From assembly GCF_030718205.1 (NCBI RefSeq), contig NZ_JAUZQF010000010.1, positions 186,001 to 250,000 of the forward strand: a DNA stretch of 64,000 bases, given 5' to 3'. The position numbers and the translations under genes are program-made. The notes under the pieces were generated by a model that saw only the letters and a program-made list of their open reading frames with translations, was not told the DNA's origin and did not search any database. Positions 31,507-40,042 of the stretch are shown piece by piece. This stretch comes from Nonomuraea turcica (GTDB lineage: Bacteria; Actinomycetota; Actinomycetes; Streptosporangiales; Streptosporangiaceae). Within the stretch, counting starts at the first letter, position 1, and the number at the start of each line of letters is the position of its first letter.

Positions 31507-31649
31507 TGATCTTCCCGTCCCGTCCCCCAGACAAGCCCAGCAGATCAGGGCCAGGGTGTCACGGTCGTTCGTCCGGTAGGGCGCTCCACCGTGACACCCT
31601 GCCCCTGGCCCGCTCTCGTGGATGCTGGGCGGCGGTGACGGGAAGATCA
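31507..31649. repeat. 143-bp nested inverted repeat
   Basis: Three pairs of arms are nested: TGATCTTCCCGTC (31507-31519) with GACGGGAAGATCA (31637-31649), GCCCAGCA (31535-31542) with TGCTGGGC (31623-31630), and CCAGGGTGTCACGGT (31551-31565) with ACCGTGACACCCTG (31588-31601). The loop is about 22 nt. It could form a long hairpin or cruciform. It sits in the 608-bp gap 31406-32013, which otherwise holds the methyltransferase N-terminal remnant and the BlaI promoter. Confidence 0.8.
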
Positions 31650-31697
31650 GACGGGGGCTTGGCCCAGTGCTCTACCTGCAAAGACGGCTCTGCCCGA

Positions 31698-31841
31698 TCA
31701 TTGCGATATAGACACACTTTCAGCAATAGCTGGATTACCGCCCAGGAAGTAGTCGTACACGCGGGCGATGCTGGGCACGGTCGGATCGATTCCCGGGGGC
31801 ACTCGCTGCCCCGGCCTCAGACCCGGCTCGTCGTCACCCAT
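31698..31841 (-). pseudogene. N-terminal remnant of a DUF574-type SAM methyltransferase
   Basis: From ATG 31841, with GAGGTG 5 nt upstream, a 47-codon frame encodes RVPPGIDPTVPSIARVYDYF followed by LGGNPAIAES and a stop. PPGIDPTxPSIARVYDYxLGG is the unmistakable N-terminus of the actinobacterial Methyltransf_19 (DUF574) family, normally about 270 residues. The rest of the enzyme is missing here; a C-terminal piece lies at 29043-29205 on the same strand. Confidence 0.78.
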
Positions 31842-31922
31842 CGCACACCTCGCACCTCGCCGGCCGATGATCAATAGGCATGGTAGCCCCGCTTGACGTC
31901 AAATGTCCCCATGCCCGCCGGT

Positions 31923-31940
31923 ACTACTACTCGTATTAGT
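31923..31940. promoter_or_regulatory. BlaI/MecI-type operator-like dyad
   Basis: ACTACTAC (31923-31930) and GTATTAGT (31933-31940) are reverse complements with one mismatch around TC. TAC...GTA dyads are the binding form of BlaI/MecI repressors, and the blaI-like gene starts 73 nt downstream, so autoregulation is likely. A TTGACGTCAA palindrome lies at 31893-31902. Confidence 0.55.
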
Positions 31941-32013
31941 TGCCAGTCGGGTGGCCGCCTCGCTCCCGTCGCGGTGACGGCGCGCGACTACGACGGCCGG
32001 TAGCATTGACGAC

Positions 32014-32394
32014 ATGACGCGCGGGTTGGGCGAGCTCGAGTCCACCATCATGGATCGCATGTGGGCGCGACGCCGGCCTGCCTCCGTCCGTGAGGTGCTG
32101 GAGGAGCTGCGGCAGGAGCGCCAGATCGCCTACACCACCGTGATGACCGTGATGGACAAGCTGCATACCAAGGGCCTGCTCAAGCGCCGCGCGGTGGGCC
32201 GGGCCTACGTGTACGAGCCGGTCGCCTCGAAGGAGGCTTATACAGCCGACCTCATGCGCAGCGCGCTGGCCGGCAGCGGCAACCAGGCCGCCACGCTCGT
32301 GCACTTCCTCGAACGGCTCACCCCGGAGGAGACGACCGCGCTGGAGGCGGCCCTGCAGGTGTTCCCGCCCAAGGGCAAGCCACCACCGCACTGA
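32014..32394 (+). CDS. BlaI/MecI-family transcriptional repressor
   Basis: A 126-residue winged-helix repressor: LGELESTIMDRMWARRRPASVREVLEEL, IAYTTVMTVMDKLHTKGLLKRR and YVYEPVASKEAY are the family HTH and wing. The C-terminal half is the dimerisation region. Members respond to beta-lactam or cell-wall/respiratory stress through a membrane protease (BlaR), but no blaR or beta-lactamase gene is adjacent; the next gene converges 6 nt away. Confidence 0.88.
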   Translation: MTRGLGELESTIMDRMWARRRPASVREVLEELRQERQIAYTTVMTVMDKLHTKGLLKRRAVGRAYVYEPVASKEAYTADLMRSALAGSGNQAATLVHFLERLTPEETTALEAALQVFPPKGKPPPH

Positions 32395-32400
32395 CGCACC

Positions 32401-33210
32401 CTACGCGCGGCCCGCCGCCATGAAGAGCGGCAAGGCCAGGAACATGCGGCCGGACCGGGCGCGCTCCGCCTGCTCGGCCACCCAGACACTCTCCTGCTCG
32501 GCGGTGATGGCCCCGGCCGCACGGACGGCCGCGGCGGTCCGCGCGAGCAGCGGCACCATCGTGGCGTCGGTGAAGACGGCCGTGTGCACCTCCACCGTCA
32601 CGTCCTCGAATCCGGCGTCGAGCAGCAGGTTACGGTGACGGCGGGCGACACGGGGGTTGGGGATCAGGTCGGCGCGGGCGTGCACGATGGCGCGGGTGAG
32701 CGCCGGGTCGTCGGAGTCGATGACCTGGGTGTCCCAGTCCTGGCCGACCAGCACGACCCGCCCGCCCGGCACGAGCACCCGCCTGGCCTCGGCCAGCGCC
32801 TTGGCGGCGTGCCCATGGTCGCGCTTGCTGCGGCCTCCGTTGGCTCGTCCCTCGCTCTCTCCGGCCTTTCGCGCCGCTCCGTCGGGGAGCAGGTGGAAGA
32901 CCTTGTCGGCCCTATACCCGGCAACTTCGCCGTCCTTGAGCGGCAGGTCGCAGGCGTCACCGACGCGGAAGTCGGCGTCGGGCCAGCGGCCGCGGGCCAC
33001 CGCGATCACCTCCTCGCTGAGGTCGACGCCGATCGCCCGCGCACCGCGTTCCGCCAGCTCGCCGACCGCCCGCCCGGCGCCGCAGCCCACGTCCACCACG
33101 CCCGCCCCGTCCTGGAGGTCGAGCAGCTCGTACGAGCGGGCACGCAGCGCGGCGGCGGCCGGCATGGCGTCGGCGGCGTCCAGCAACTGGATGAGTTCTG
33201 TCATCGACAT
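32401..33210 (-). CDS. class I SAM-dependent methyltransferase
   Basis: About 269 residues from ATG 33210 (alternative ATG 33204). Motif I is VVDVGCGAGRAVGELAERG, then IGVDLSEEVIAVAR, FRVGDACDLPLKDGEVAGY and VLVPGGRVVLVGQDWDTQVID. An unusual charged insert of about 22 residues (AGESEGRANGGRSKRDHGH) interrupts the loop between HLLPD and LAEARRVL, where relatives have only two or three residues. Substrate unknown. Confidence 0.82.
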   Translation of the reverse strand: MSMTELIQLLDAADAMPAAAALRARSYELLDLQDGAGVVDVGCGAGRAVGELAERGARAIGVDLSEEVIAVARGRWPDADFRVGDACDLPLKDGEVAGYRADKVFHLLPDGAARKAGESEGRANGGRSKRDHGHAAKALAEARRVLVPGGRVVLVGQDWDTQVIDSDDPALTRAIVHARADLIPNPRVARRHRNLLLDAGFEDVTVEVHTAVFTDATMVPLLARTAAAVRAAGAITAEQESVWVAEQAERARSGRMFLALPLFMAAGRA

Positions 33211-33276
33211 GGCAGCCAGCATGCGACTTCAAGTCGGCTTGAAGTCAACCCGCCGGATGCCGACCTTCCAGAAGTC

Positions 33277-34557
33277 TCAGCTGATGAGCTCCGTCAAGTG
33301 ACGAATCGCGGCGGTCTCCGCCTCGTGAATGGTGCCCAGGCGGGCGCTGAGATCGGCGAACAGCTCGGACGGGTCGGTGGCGGCGAGTGACTCGTTCGCG
33401 GCGGCCCGCGCCTGCCACAACTGCCGGCCGGTCTCGGCCGCCTCCTCCCCGCCCGCACTGCCGTCCGCCATGACGCTCTCCTTGATCGCGGCGGTCAGCT
33501 CGCGGACGCGGGCGAACTCCGGCACCTCGGCCGGGAGCGCCGCCTCGGCCAGCCCGTGCCAGAGGGCGGAGATCTCCCTGAACCGGCCGGCCAGCCCGGC
33601 CAGCTCCGGCTCGTCCAGCAGGAGCGCCGCCTCGTCCAGCGCGTCGGCGAACAACTCGCGCAGGTTCCCGCCGTCCATGCCGACCGGCTCCGCACCCTCC
33701 CACAACGACAGCAGCGCGTCGGCCAGGCCGCGGCCGTCGGCGAAGACCTTGGGCCAGGCCTTGGCGTTGCGGGTGTCGGTCAGCAGCCGCGCCCACTTCC
33801 GCCAGGCCGGCAGCGAGAACGAGTCCGAGGGCGCCGACAGATGCGTGGCGCAGTCCCGCAGACCCTCGCGAGCCGCGTCCGCCAGCGTCGCCTCGTCCGG
33901 CTTGGCGTCGCCGAGCACGTGCATGACGTTCTTGTACGACGGCACCCGCGCCCGTGCGGCGTCCAGCCGCTCCCGCGGGATGCGGATCGGCGCCTGGCCG
34001 CGGTCGTCGAGGTAAACGCCGCTCTTGTCACGCCGATAGGCCACCACGGGGCCGCCACCGTGCCCGTCGAGCGCGGCGGGCAGCTGCCAGTAGCCGAGGT
34101 GGTAGCGGTCGGGCAGGATCACGCACGGCCGCCCGGCGTCCAACTCGGCGGCGAGCCGATCACTGGCGGCCCGAGCTCCGGCCGTCCGGTGCTCCTCGTA
34201 CGGGACCCCGAGCCGGCCGAGTGTCTTGGCCATCCACCGGTCGTGGTACTGCCACTGGTTGCGGAAGCCCAGGGTCACGTGGCGGGAATCGTCGTGCTTG
34301 AACTCCCACAGGATGTAGCCCGCGCCGATGCCGCCCCCGGCCAGGAACACCAGCGGCTCGCTCACGGAGGCGCCCTGGTTGACCAGGACGGAGGTGATCG
34401 CCGCGCTGGACGGATCACGCCCGCCGACGAACCGCCAGCCCGCGTCGGAACGCGTCTCCGCCTGGCCCAGCACGTGGTCGCGGGCTGTCGTGTAGCTCTC
34501 GCCGGTCTTGGCCATCCGGGCGCGGATGCGGGCCTTGAGCTGCTTCTTGCTGGTCAT
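33277..34557 (-). CDS. BtrH-N/DUF4872-like protein without the catalytic cysteine
   Basis: A 426-residue protein from ATG 34557 (AGGAAGAG upstream). Residues about 35-235 resemble the BtrH N-terminal acyltransferase fold (FLAGGGIGAGYILWEF, RPCVILPDRYHLGYWQLP, GPVVAYRRDKSGVYLDDRG); residues about 250-425 resemble DUF4872. The position where BtrH proteins have an H-C-x-x cysteine nucleophile reads GGRDPSSAAITSVL, so the Cys appears replaced by Ser. The N-terminus MTSKKQLKARIRARMAKTGE is a basic helix also seen in unrelated actinobacterial proteins. No natural-product genes flank it. Function unknown. Confidence 0.65.
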   Translation of the reverse strand: MTSKKQLKARIRARMAKTGESYTTARDHVLGQAETRSDAGWRFVGGRDPSSAAITSVLVNQGASVSEPLVFLAGGGIGAGYILWEFKHDDSRHVTLGFRNQWQYHDRWMAKTLGRLGVPYEEHRTAGARAASDRLAAELDAGRPCVILPDRYHLGYWQLPAALDGHGGGPVVAYRRDKSGVYLDDRGQAPIRIPRERLDAARARVPSYKNVMHVLGDAKPDEATLADAAREGLRDCATHLSAPSDSFSLPAWRKWARLLTDTRNAKAWPKVFADGRGLADALLSLWEGAEPVGMDGGNLRELFADALDEAALLLDEPELAGLAGRFREISALWHGLAEAALPAEVPEFARVRELTAAIKESVMADGSAGGEEAAETGRQLWQARAAANESLAATDPSELFADLSARLGTIHEAETAAIRHLTELIS

Positions 34558-34673
34558 GACGGCTCTTCCTGCGACCATCGCCAGGGCCCGGCCCACGCCC
34601 GCGGCCCGTGGCGGCCGCGAAAGGATCGCCTGCCGGTCAGACCACCGCTCCCGAGGCGCGTCACGTCCCCTTT

Positions 34674-34703
34674 GCCCCCGCGGCCGGCGCGCCGCGTGGG
34701 GGC
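34674..34703. promoter_or_regulatory. GC-rich inverted repeat in a divergent intergenic region
   Basis: GCCCCCGCGGC (34674-34684) pairs with GCCGCGTGGGGGC (34691-34703) with one bulged T. The gap 34558-34827 lies between divergent genes, so it is not a terminator; an operator or chance GC-rich dyad is possible. Confidence 0.3.
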
Positions 34704-34827
34704 GCGCTCAGAGGGTTGGGCGGAAGAGCACCGCCACACCTCGGATCGTAGTACAGCCACCAGCACCAGGCCAGATTTTGCTGGGGTAGTTGGGGCACAT
34801 GGTTATGGTCTGCACCAGAATGGGGGG

Positions 34828-35946
34828 ATGGCATACCCTCCACAGCCTCCGCAGCCCCAGCAGCCACAAGGGCCGTGGGGCCCGCAGGCACAGGGAGCAC
34901 CGCAGGGCCCCGGCCAGCCTGGGTACGGCCAGACGCCCCCGCAACCGGGATACGGCCCCAACCAGCCGGGACCGACGGTCCCTCAGCCCGGCTACGGCCA
35001 CCATGACCCACCTGGACAAGAGAGTCCGTACGGCCAACAGAACCCACCGAGCCAGCCACACCCGTACGGCCAGCAGAACCCATCCGGGCAGCAAAACCCC
35101 TATGACCAGCAGACCCCGTATGGACAGCAGGGCCCCTACGGGCCGCAGAACCCATACCCGCAGGGCCAGTACCCCCAGCCCGGCCCGCACGGCCCGGGCC
35201 GGCAGTTCAGCCCGCCGCCCCGGCGCAACAACGGCCTGATCATCGGGATCTCGGTCGCCTTAGGGGCGCTCCTCCTGGGCGGCGGCGCGATCGGCGCGGT
35301 CTTCTACCTCAACTCTTCCGGCCCGGCGACGACCGTGGCCCTGAAGAGCACCGCGCCTTCCGTCCCCACGACGACGCCCGAGGAGTCGGACCCGCCCTCG
35401 GCCACCCCGTCGGACCCGCCCACGTCCGAGCCCAGCACGGCCCCCACGCCCACATCGAAGCGGGCCCAGCCGGGTTCGCCGCTCACGCACAACGAGTTCG
35501 ACGACTGGAGCTTCGGCCTGGGCGGCGTCAAGTTCAACGCCAACAAGGTCGGCGGCTGGACGTACAACTCCTGCGACCCGGTGGACGGCGAGGGCGTGCT
35601 GGCCAAGTACGACTGCGAGCGCGCCATCGAGGTCGCGTACTCGGCATACGGCGGGCACCTCAAGGCGGTGCAGCTCATGATGTCGTTCCCGAACGAGAAG
35701 GCAGCGAAGAACACCGCCACGCGGCTGTCCAAGCTCACCTCGGACGCGGTGACGTGGCGCAAGGACAAGGCGCACACCACGTACGCGTACGGGAAGATCC
35801 GATCGAGCGCGTCCAAGAAGTATCTGATCATCACGATCGTCACCGCGGACAAGTCGGCCAAGGCCCGGGCCGAGAAGTTCCACGCGTACCTGCAGACCGA
35901 CCACGCGAGTTACTTCCTGTTGCGCGACCTGACAATCACCAGTTGA
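34828..35946 (+). CDS. membrane protein with Pro/Gln/Gly/Tyr-rich cytoplasmic N-terminus
   Basis: A 372-residue protein. Residues 1-130 are low complexity with repeated GQQNP, PYGQQ and PGYG units, likely cytosolic and disordered. One membrane helix follows (GLIIGISVALGALLLGGGAIGAVF, about 138-160), then a Thr/Pro/Ser-rich linker and a folded extracytoplasmic domain of about 150 residues with two cysteines (NSCDP and KYDCERA). The layout is common in actinobacteria for envelope proteins of unknown function; the outer domain was not recognised. The ATG is preceded by a G-rich ribosome-binding stretch. Confidence 0.82.
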   Translation: MAYPPQPPQPQQPQGPWGPQAQGAPQGPGQPGYGQTPPQPGYGPNQPGPTVPQPGYGHHDPPGQESPYGQQNPPSQPHPYGQQNPSGQQNPYDQQTPYGQQGPYGPQNPYPQGQYPQPGPHGPGRQFSPPPRRNNGLIIGISVALGALLLGGGAIGAVFYLNSSGPATTVALKSTAPSVPTTTPEESDPPSATPSDPPTSEPSTAPTPTSKRAQPGSPLTHNEFDDWSFGLGGVKFNANKVGGWTYNSCDPVDGEGVLAKYDCERAIEVAYSAYGGHLKAVQLMMSFPNEKAAKNTATRLSKLTSDAVTWRKDKAHTTYAYGKIRSSASKKYLIITIVTADKSAKARAEKFHAYLQTDHASYFLLRDLTITS

Positions 35947-36010
35947 CGGCCCGGCACCCGGCGGCGGTCCGCACAAGCTCGCTGCTGTGCACTGATGCAC
36001 ACCCGCCGCA

Positions 36011-38803
36011 CTATGTCAGCAGGCCTCGCCGGCGTGCTGCCGCGGCCGCCTGGGTACGGGTGGAGACCTCCAGCTTGCCCAGGATGTTGGAGACGTGCAC
36101 GCTCACCGTCTTATGGGCGATGAACAGCCGCTCCGCGATCTCCCGGTTGGTGAGGCCCTCGGCGACCAGCCGCAGCACCTCGAGCTCCCGAGCCGTCAAC
36201 CCGCCGTCGCCCTGCCGTTCACCGCCGCCTGGACCCCCGCCGCCGGCGATGCCGAACCGGGCCCGCCGCCCGAACTCCAGCAGCGCGCTCTCCAACGGCG
36301 CCGCCCGCAACTTGCCCGCCGTCTCCCTGGCCAGCTCCCACTCCGCCTGCGCCGCCACCCGGTCACCGGCCGCGAGCAGTGCCTCGGCCAGGCGCCAGCG
36401 GGCCCGCGCCACCTCGTAGACGAAGCCGAAGTCGAACGCCGAGACGACCTTCCGCCACGACTCCACGTCATGGCGGCCGTGGACGCGGTGCCACTCCGCC
36501 TCGGCCCGCAGCGCCCACGCGATCCCCTCTGGCCCCAGATGCCCGCGCTCCCCGGTGAGGCCGCGCTCGACGACGAAGCGGACGCGCTCCAGCAGGTCGT
36601 CGGCGCCCTCGGTGGTGCCGAGCTCGGCGAGCGCCCACAGCCCGACGGTGGCCACCCGCAACACGCCGTGCTCGCCCGGGATCAGCATCGCCAGGACCTC
36701 GTGCACGTGCTCCAGCGCCGCGGCCGGATCGCCGTGCCACAGCGCATGCTCGGCCGCCAGACCCCTGGAAATGTAGCCGACCAACTCGTCGGACCAGAAC
36801 GGCCGCAGCCAGCCGAGCCGGCTCCCGACCGCGGGCAGATCCCGCCCGACCTCGACGAACAGCGCGAACGACGACAGGGTCGCCTCATGAATCGTGCCGA
36901 CCCGCACGGGGAAGCCGGCGGCCACGGTCTCCGCCTGGTCCCACTCGCCTGCCACGTAGTGGATGAGGAAGCGCAGGAAGCGCAGGTCGGTGCCGTAGGT
37001 GCTCCACTTGAGCCCGGTGTCCACGGCCATGCGAATGCCGTCGTCGGCCATCTCGGCGGCCGCGGTCAGGAACCCTTGCTCGTGGTGGATCCGGGCATGA
37101 TGGAAGCGGGCCCGCAGGTCCATGGCGAGGTCGCCTGAGCTCTCTCCGGAGGCGAGCTCGAGCAGGTCGTGCGCCTGGTCCACGTCGCCCTTGTGCTCGA
37201 AGTAGGAGGCCAGCACGATCAGCGCGCCCGCCTCGGCGTCCTTGGCTCCGGCCGAGCGGGCGGTCTCCAGCGCCTTGATGGCGAGGACCTCCGCGTCCCG
37301 GTGACGCGGGCTCCAGAGCAGTGTGCGGGCGTGGGTGGCCAGCGCGCGGGCGAGGGAGGCCGGGTCCTCGGCGCTCTCGACCGCCCGCTCGGCCGCCGCG
37401 ATGGCGCCTGGCTGATCGTCGGTCTCGTAGAGGTAGTAGGCCAGACGCTCGCTGACCTCGGACGTCTGCGGCAACGCACGCAACTGGACGACGGCCCGGT
37501 GGTTGTCGCCGCTGTCGGCCGCCGTCACCGCACTGCGGAAGGCCAAGGCCGTCCGGCTCTCCCCGGCCAGCTCCTCCGCCCCGTCAACCTGATCCCACAG
37601 GCTCAGCGCCTGGTCGTAGTGGCGGTGCGCCTCGGCGGGAGCGCCCAGCCGCTCGGCCAGCCGGCCCGCCTCGGCGCAGGCCGCGAGCGCGCCGGCCAGG
37701 TCGTGGCCGGCGAGATGGTGGTGCGCCAGCTCGGCAGGGGAGGTCAGCAGGCGGGCGAAGGCGGCGTGCAGCCGGGTGCGCTCGCCGGGCAGCAGGTCGG
37801 TGTAAACCGCTTCCTGCAGCAACGCGTGGCGGAAGGCATAGCCGAAGCCGTCGACCCTGAGCAGCCCGCGCGAGACGATCTCCCTGACCGCCTCCTCGAA
37901 CTCGGCCAGCGGCAGCCCCGACACCTCCCTCAGCAGCTCGTCCTCCACCCGCCGCCCGGCCACGGCGGCGGCCCGAAGCACCTGCTGGCCGGGCTCGGGC
38001 AGCACCTCGACCCTGGACATCAGCAGGCTGGCCAGCCCGTCGGGCAGGTTGTCGCCCTCCGCCACGGCCGCGAACAGCTCCTCGGCGTAGAACGGATTGC
38101 CGTCGGCCCGCGTGACGATCTCGCCCAGCTCGCGGGCGTCGACCTGGCCCAGCGTGGCGACGTAGTCCGACAGGTCGCCCGTCCCGAGCGGCCCCAGCTC
38201 GACGCTCGTGACCGTCGGCAGGCGCTTGAGCTCGGCCAGCACGGACCGCAGCGGGTGGCGGCGGTGGATGTCGTCGGTGCGGTAGGTGCCCACGACGCAG
38301 ACCTGCTCGGCCTGCACCATGCGGCTGAGGAAGACCAGCAGGTCGCGGGTGGAGCGGTCGGCCCAGTGCAGGTCCTCGATCACGAACAGCACCGGCTGCA
38401 CGTCGGCCAGCAGCCCGAGCAGCGAGCCGAACAGCCGCTGCTGGGTGAGCCCGGTCGAGGGCGCGCTCTCGGTGCCGGGCAGCAGCTGGCCCAGCATGGG
38501 ATGCGCGGCGGCGGCCTCGCGCACGGGCGGCTGCGCACCGCGCAGGGCGTCGGCCAGCGGCAGGTAGGGCAGCGCGTCACCCAGCTCGGCGCACTGGCCG
38601 ACCAGCACGTGGACACCCCGCTCGCGGGCCTGCTCGACCAGCTCGGAGACCAGCCGGGTTTTGCCGATGCCCGCGTCCCCGCCGACGAGCGCGACGCCGG
38701 CCGTGCCCTCGACGGCAGACTGGAGCACCCGCACGAGTCTGGCCAGCTCCGCTGAGCGCCCGACGAGAAGACCGTTCACGTCAGCAACTATGCCACGCCG
38801 CAC
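36011..38803 (-). CDS. LAL-family LuxR regulator with AAA ATPase domain
   Basis: A 930-residue MalT-like regulator. The ATPase begins VGRSAELARLVRVL with Walker A GGDAGIGKT (about residues 41-49) and Walker B-like VLFVIEDLHWAD. The middle is a TPR-like helical superhelix. The C-terminal LuxR HTH is LTARELEVLRLVAEGLTNREIAERLFIAHKTVSVHVSNIL. A GTG at 38779 (VNGLLVGR) is an alternative start. LAL regulators often control secondary metabolism, but no such cluster is adjacent. Confidence 0.9.
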   Translation of the reverse strand: MRRGIVADVNGLLVGRSAELARLVRVLQSAVEGTAGVALVGGDAGIGKTRLVSELVEQARERGVHVLVGQCAELGDALPYLPLADALRGAQPPVREAAAAHPMLGQLLPGTESAPSTGLTQQRLFGSLLGLLADVQPVLFVIEDLHWADRSTRDLLVFLSRMVQAEQVCVVGTYRTDDIHRRHPLRSVLAELKRLPTVTSVELGPLGTGDLSDYVATLGQVDARELGEIVTRADGNPFYAEELFAAVAEGDNLPDGLASLLMSRVEVLPEPGQQVLRAAAVAGRRVEDELLREVSGLPLAEFEEAVREIVSRGLLRVDGFGYAFRHALLQEAVYTDLLPGERTRLHAAFARLLTSPAELAHHHLAGHDLAGALAACAEAGRLAERLGAPAEAHRHYDQALSLWDQVDGAEELAGESRTALAFRSAVTAADSGDNHRAVVQLRALPQTSEVSERLAYYLYETDDQPGAIAAAERAVESAEDPASLARALATHARTLLWSPRHRDAEVLAIKALETARSAGAKDAEAGALIVLASYFEHKGDVDQAHDLLELASGESSGDLAMDLRARFHHARIHHEQGFLTAAAEMADDGIRMAVDTGLKWSTYGTDLRFLRFLIHYVAGEWDQAETVAAGFPVRVGTIHEATLSSFALFVEVGRDLPAVGSRLGWLRPFWSDELVGYISRGLAAEHALWHGDPAAALEHVHEVLAMLIPGEHGVLRVATVGLWALAELGTTEGADDLLERVRFVVERGLTGERGHLGPEGIAWALRAEAEWHRVHGRHDVESWRKVVSAFDFGFVYEVARARWRLAEALLAAGDRVAAQAEWELARETAGKLRAAPLESALLEFGRRARFGIAGGGGPGGGERQGDGGLTARELEVLRLVAEGLTNREIAERLFIAHKTVSVHVSNILGKLEVSTRTQAAAAARRRGLLT

Positions 38804-38880
38804 CGACAGTCGATTGGTCCACGAAATTAGCCTGCCATTGGCACTCGGAGGCGTACCAAAGCGGACCTAAGCTGCTCTTC

Positions 38881-39495
38881 ATGATCTCCCCCACCACGTA
38901 CGTCTTCTTCGTCAGCGCCTCGCTGGTCCTGGTGCTCATCCCCGGCCCGAACCACCTGTACATCACCGCCAGAGGGCTCGCCCAGGGCCGATCGGCAGGC
39001 CTGGCCAGCGCCTTCGGCGTGGAGGCCGGCACGCTCGTGCACATCGTCGCCGCCGCGGCGGGGCTGTCGTACGTCATCTCGCAGTCGGCCACGCTGTTCG
39101 CCCTGGTCAAGTGGGCCGGCGTCGCGTACCTGATCTATCTGGGGATCCGCGCGTTCACCGGCAAGCAGGAGGAAGGCCGGACGCCGCCCCCGCAGCCGCT
39201 GCGCAAGGTCTTCCTCGAAGGCGTGCTGGTCAACGTGCTGAACCCCAAGGTGGCACTGTTCTTCCTGGCGTTCCTGCCGCAGTTCGTGGACCCCGGCGCG
39301 GGCTCCCCCGCGCTGCAGGTGGTGGTGTTCGGCCTGACGCTGCTGCTGCTGGGCCTGCTGTCGGACATCGTGTACGCGTGCGCGGCCGGCGCCCTCGGTA
39401 CCCGCATCAGCAGGCAGACCAGAGCCCTGCGGTACGTCAGCGGCGTGGTCTACCTCGGCCTGGGCGTGGCCACGGCGTTCACCGGGAGAAAATGA
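38881..39495 (+). CDS. LysE/RhtB-family amino-acid or metabolite exporter
   Basis: A 204-residue membrane protein with about six helices. The N-terminal motif LVLVLIPGPNHLYITARGLAQGRSAGLASAFGV and the VLVNVLNPKVALFFLAFLPQFV helix are diagnostic for LysE/RhtB translocators. Its stop overlaps the start of the TetR gene (ATGA), so the two form an operon and the regulator may sense the exported compound. Confidence 0.9.
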   Translation: MISPTTYVFFVSASLVLVLIPGPNHLYITARGLAQGRSAGLASAFGVEAGTLVHIVAAAAGLSYVISQSATLFALVKWAGVAYLIYLGIRAFTGKQEEGRTPPPQPLRKVFLEGVLVNVLNPKVALFFLAFLPQFVDPGAGSPALQVVVFGLTLLLLGLLSDIVYACAAGALGTRISRQTRALRYVSGVVYLGLGVATAFTGRK

Positions 39496-40040
39496 CCCGT
39501 ATGGCGCCGAGGAAGCAGCAGGAGATCTTCGATGCGACGTTGCGACTGGTCGCCGAGAAGGGCTACGACGGGCTGACCGTGGAGGGGGTCGCCGAGCGCT
39601 CCGGCGTCAACAAGACGACGATCTACCGGTGGTGGCCGTCGAAGGCGGCGCTGCTGGGGGCGGCACTGGTGGAGGCGGACGTGCTGGGGTTCGACACCCC
39701 GGACACGGGCAGTCTGCGCGGCGACCTGGTGGCGCTGGTCGAGTCCGTCAAACGGCTGCTCACCGAGCCTCCGGCCAGCGACATCGCCGTCGCCGCGCTG
39801 GCCGCCGCGGTGCGCCACCCGGAGCTGGACGCGCGCAGGTTCTTCGCCGACCGGTTCGCGCGGGAACGGGAGATCTTCGAACGTGCGGTGCGGCGGGGCG
39901 AGCTGAAGGAGTCGGCCGATCCGATGCTGATCGTCGACCTGCTGGCCGGGGCGGTGTGGATGCGTACGGTGTTCCGCGGGCTGCCCGTGCCGGACGACTT
40001 CGCCGACGAGGCGGTGGCGGCGCTGCTCGACGGCGTCTGA
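39492..40040 (+). CDS. TetR/AcrR-family transcriptional regulator
   Basis: A 182-residue regulator. HTH: IFDATLRLVAEKGYDGLTVEGVAERSGVNKTTIYRWWPSK; the C-terminal domain ends MRTVFRGLPVPDDFADEAV as in the TetR_C_16-like group. The start overlaps the LysE stop; an ATG at 39501 is an alternative. It converges on a Baeyer-Villiger-type monooxygenase whose promoter has a clear TetR-style dyad at 41511-41529, its likely target. Confidence 0.9.
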   Translation: MTRMAPRKQQEIFDATLRLVAEKGYDGLTVEGVAERSGVNKTTIYRWWPSKAALLGAALVEADVLGFDTPDTGSLRGDLVALVESVKRLLTEPPASDIAVAALAAAVRHPELDARRFFADRFAREREIFERAVRRGELKESADPMLIVDLLAGAVWMRTVFRGLPVPDDFADEAVAALLDGV

Positions 40041-40042
40041 AG

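Noticed and set aside
31359..31877. 172-codon plus-strand frame across the 608-bp gap
   Set aside because: It spans the nested palindrome and is antisense to the convincing DUF574-type N-terminal fragment.
33556..34827. Long open frame continuous with the proline-rich membrane protein
   Set aside because: It is antisense to the BtrH-like gene and has low-complexity, non-family translation; the real start is the ATG at 34828.
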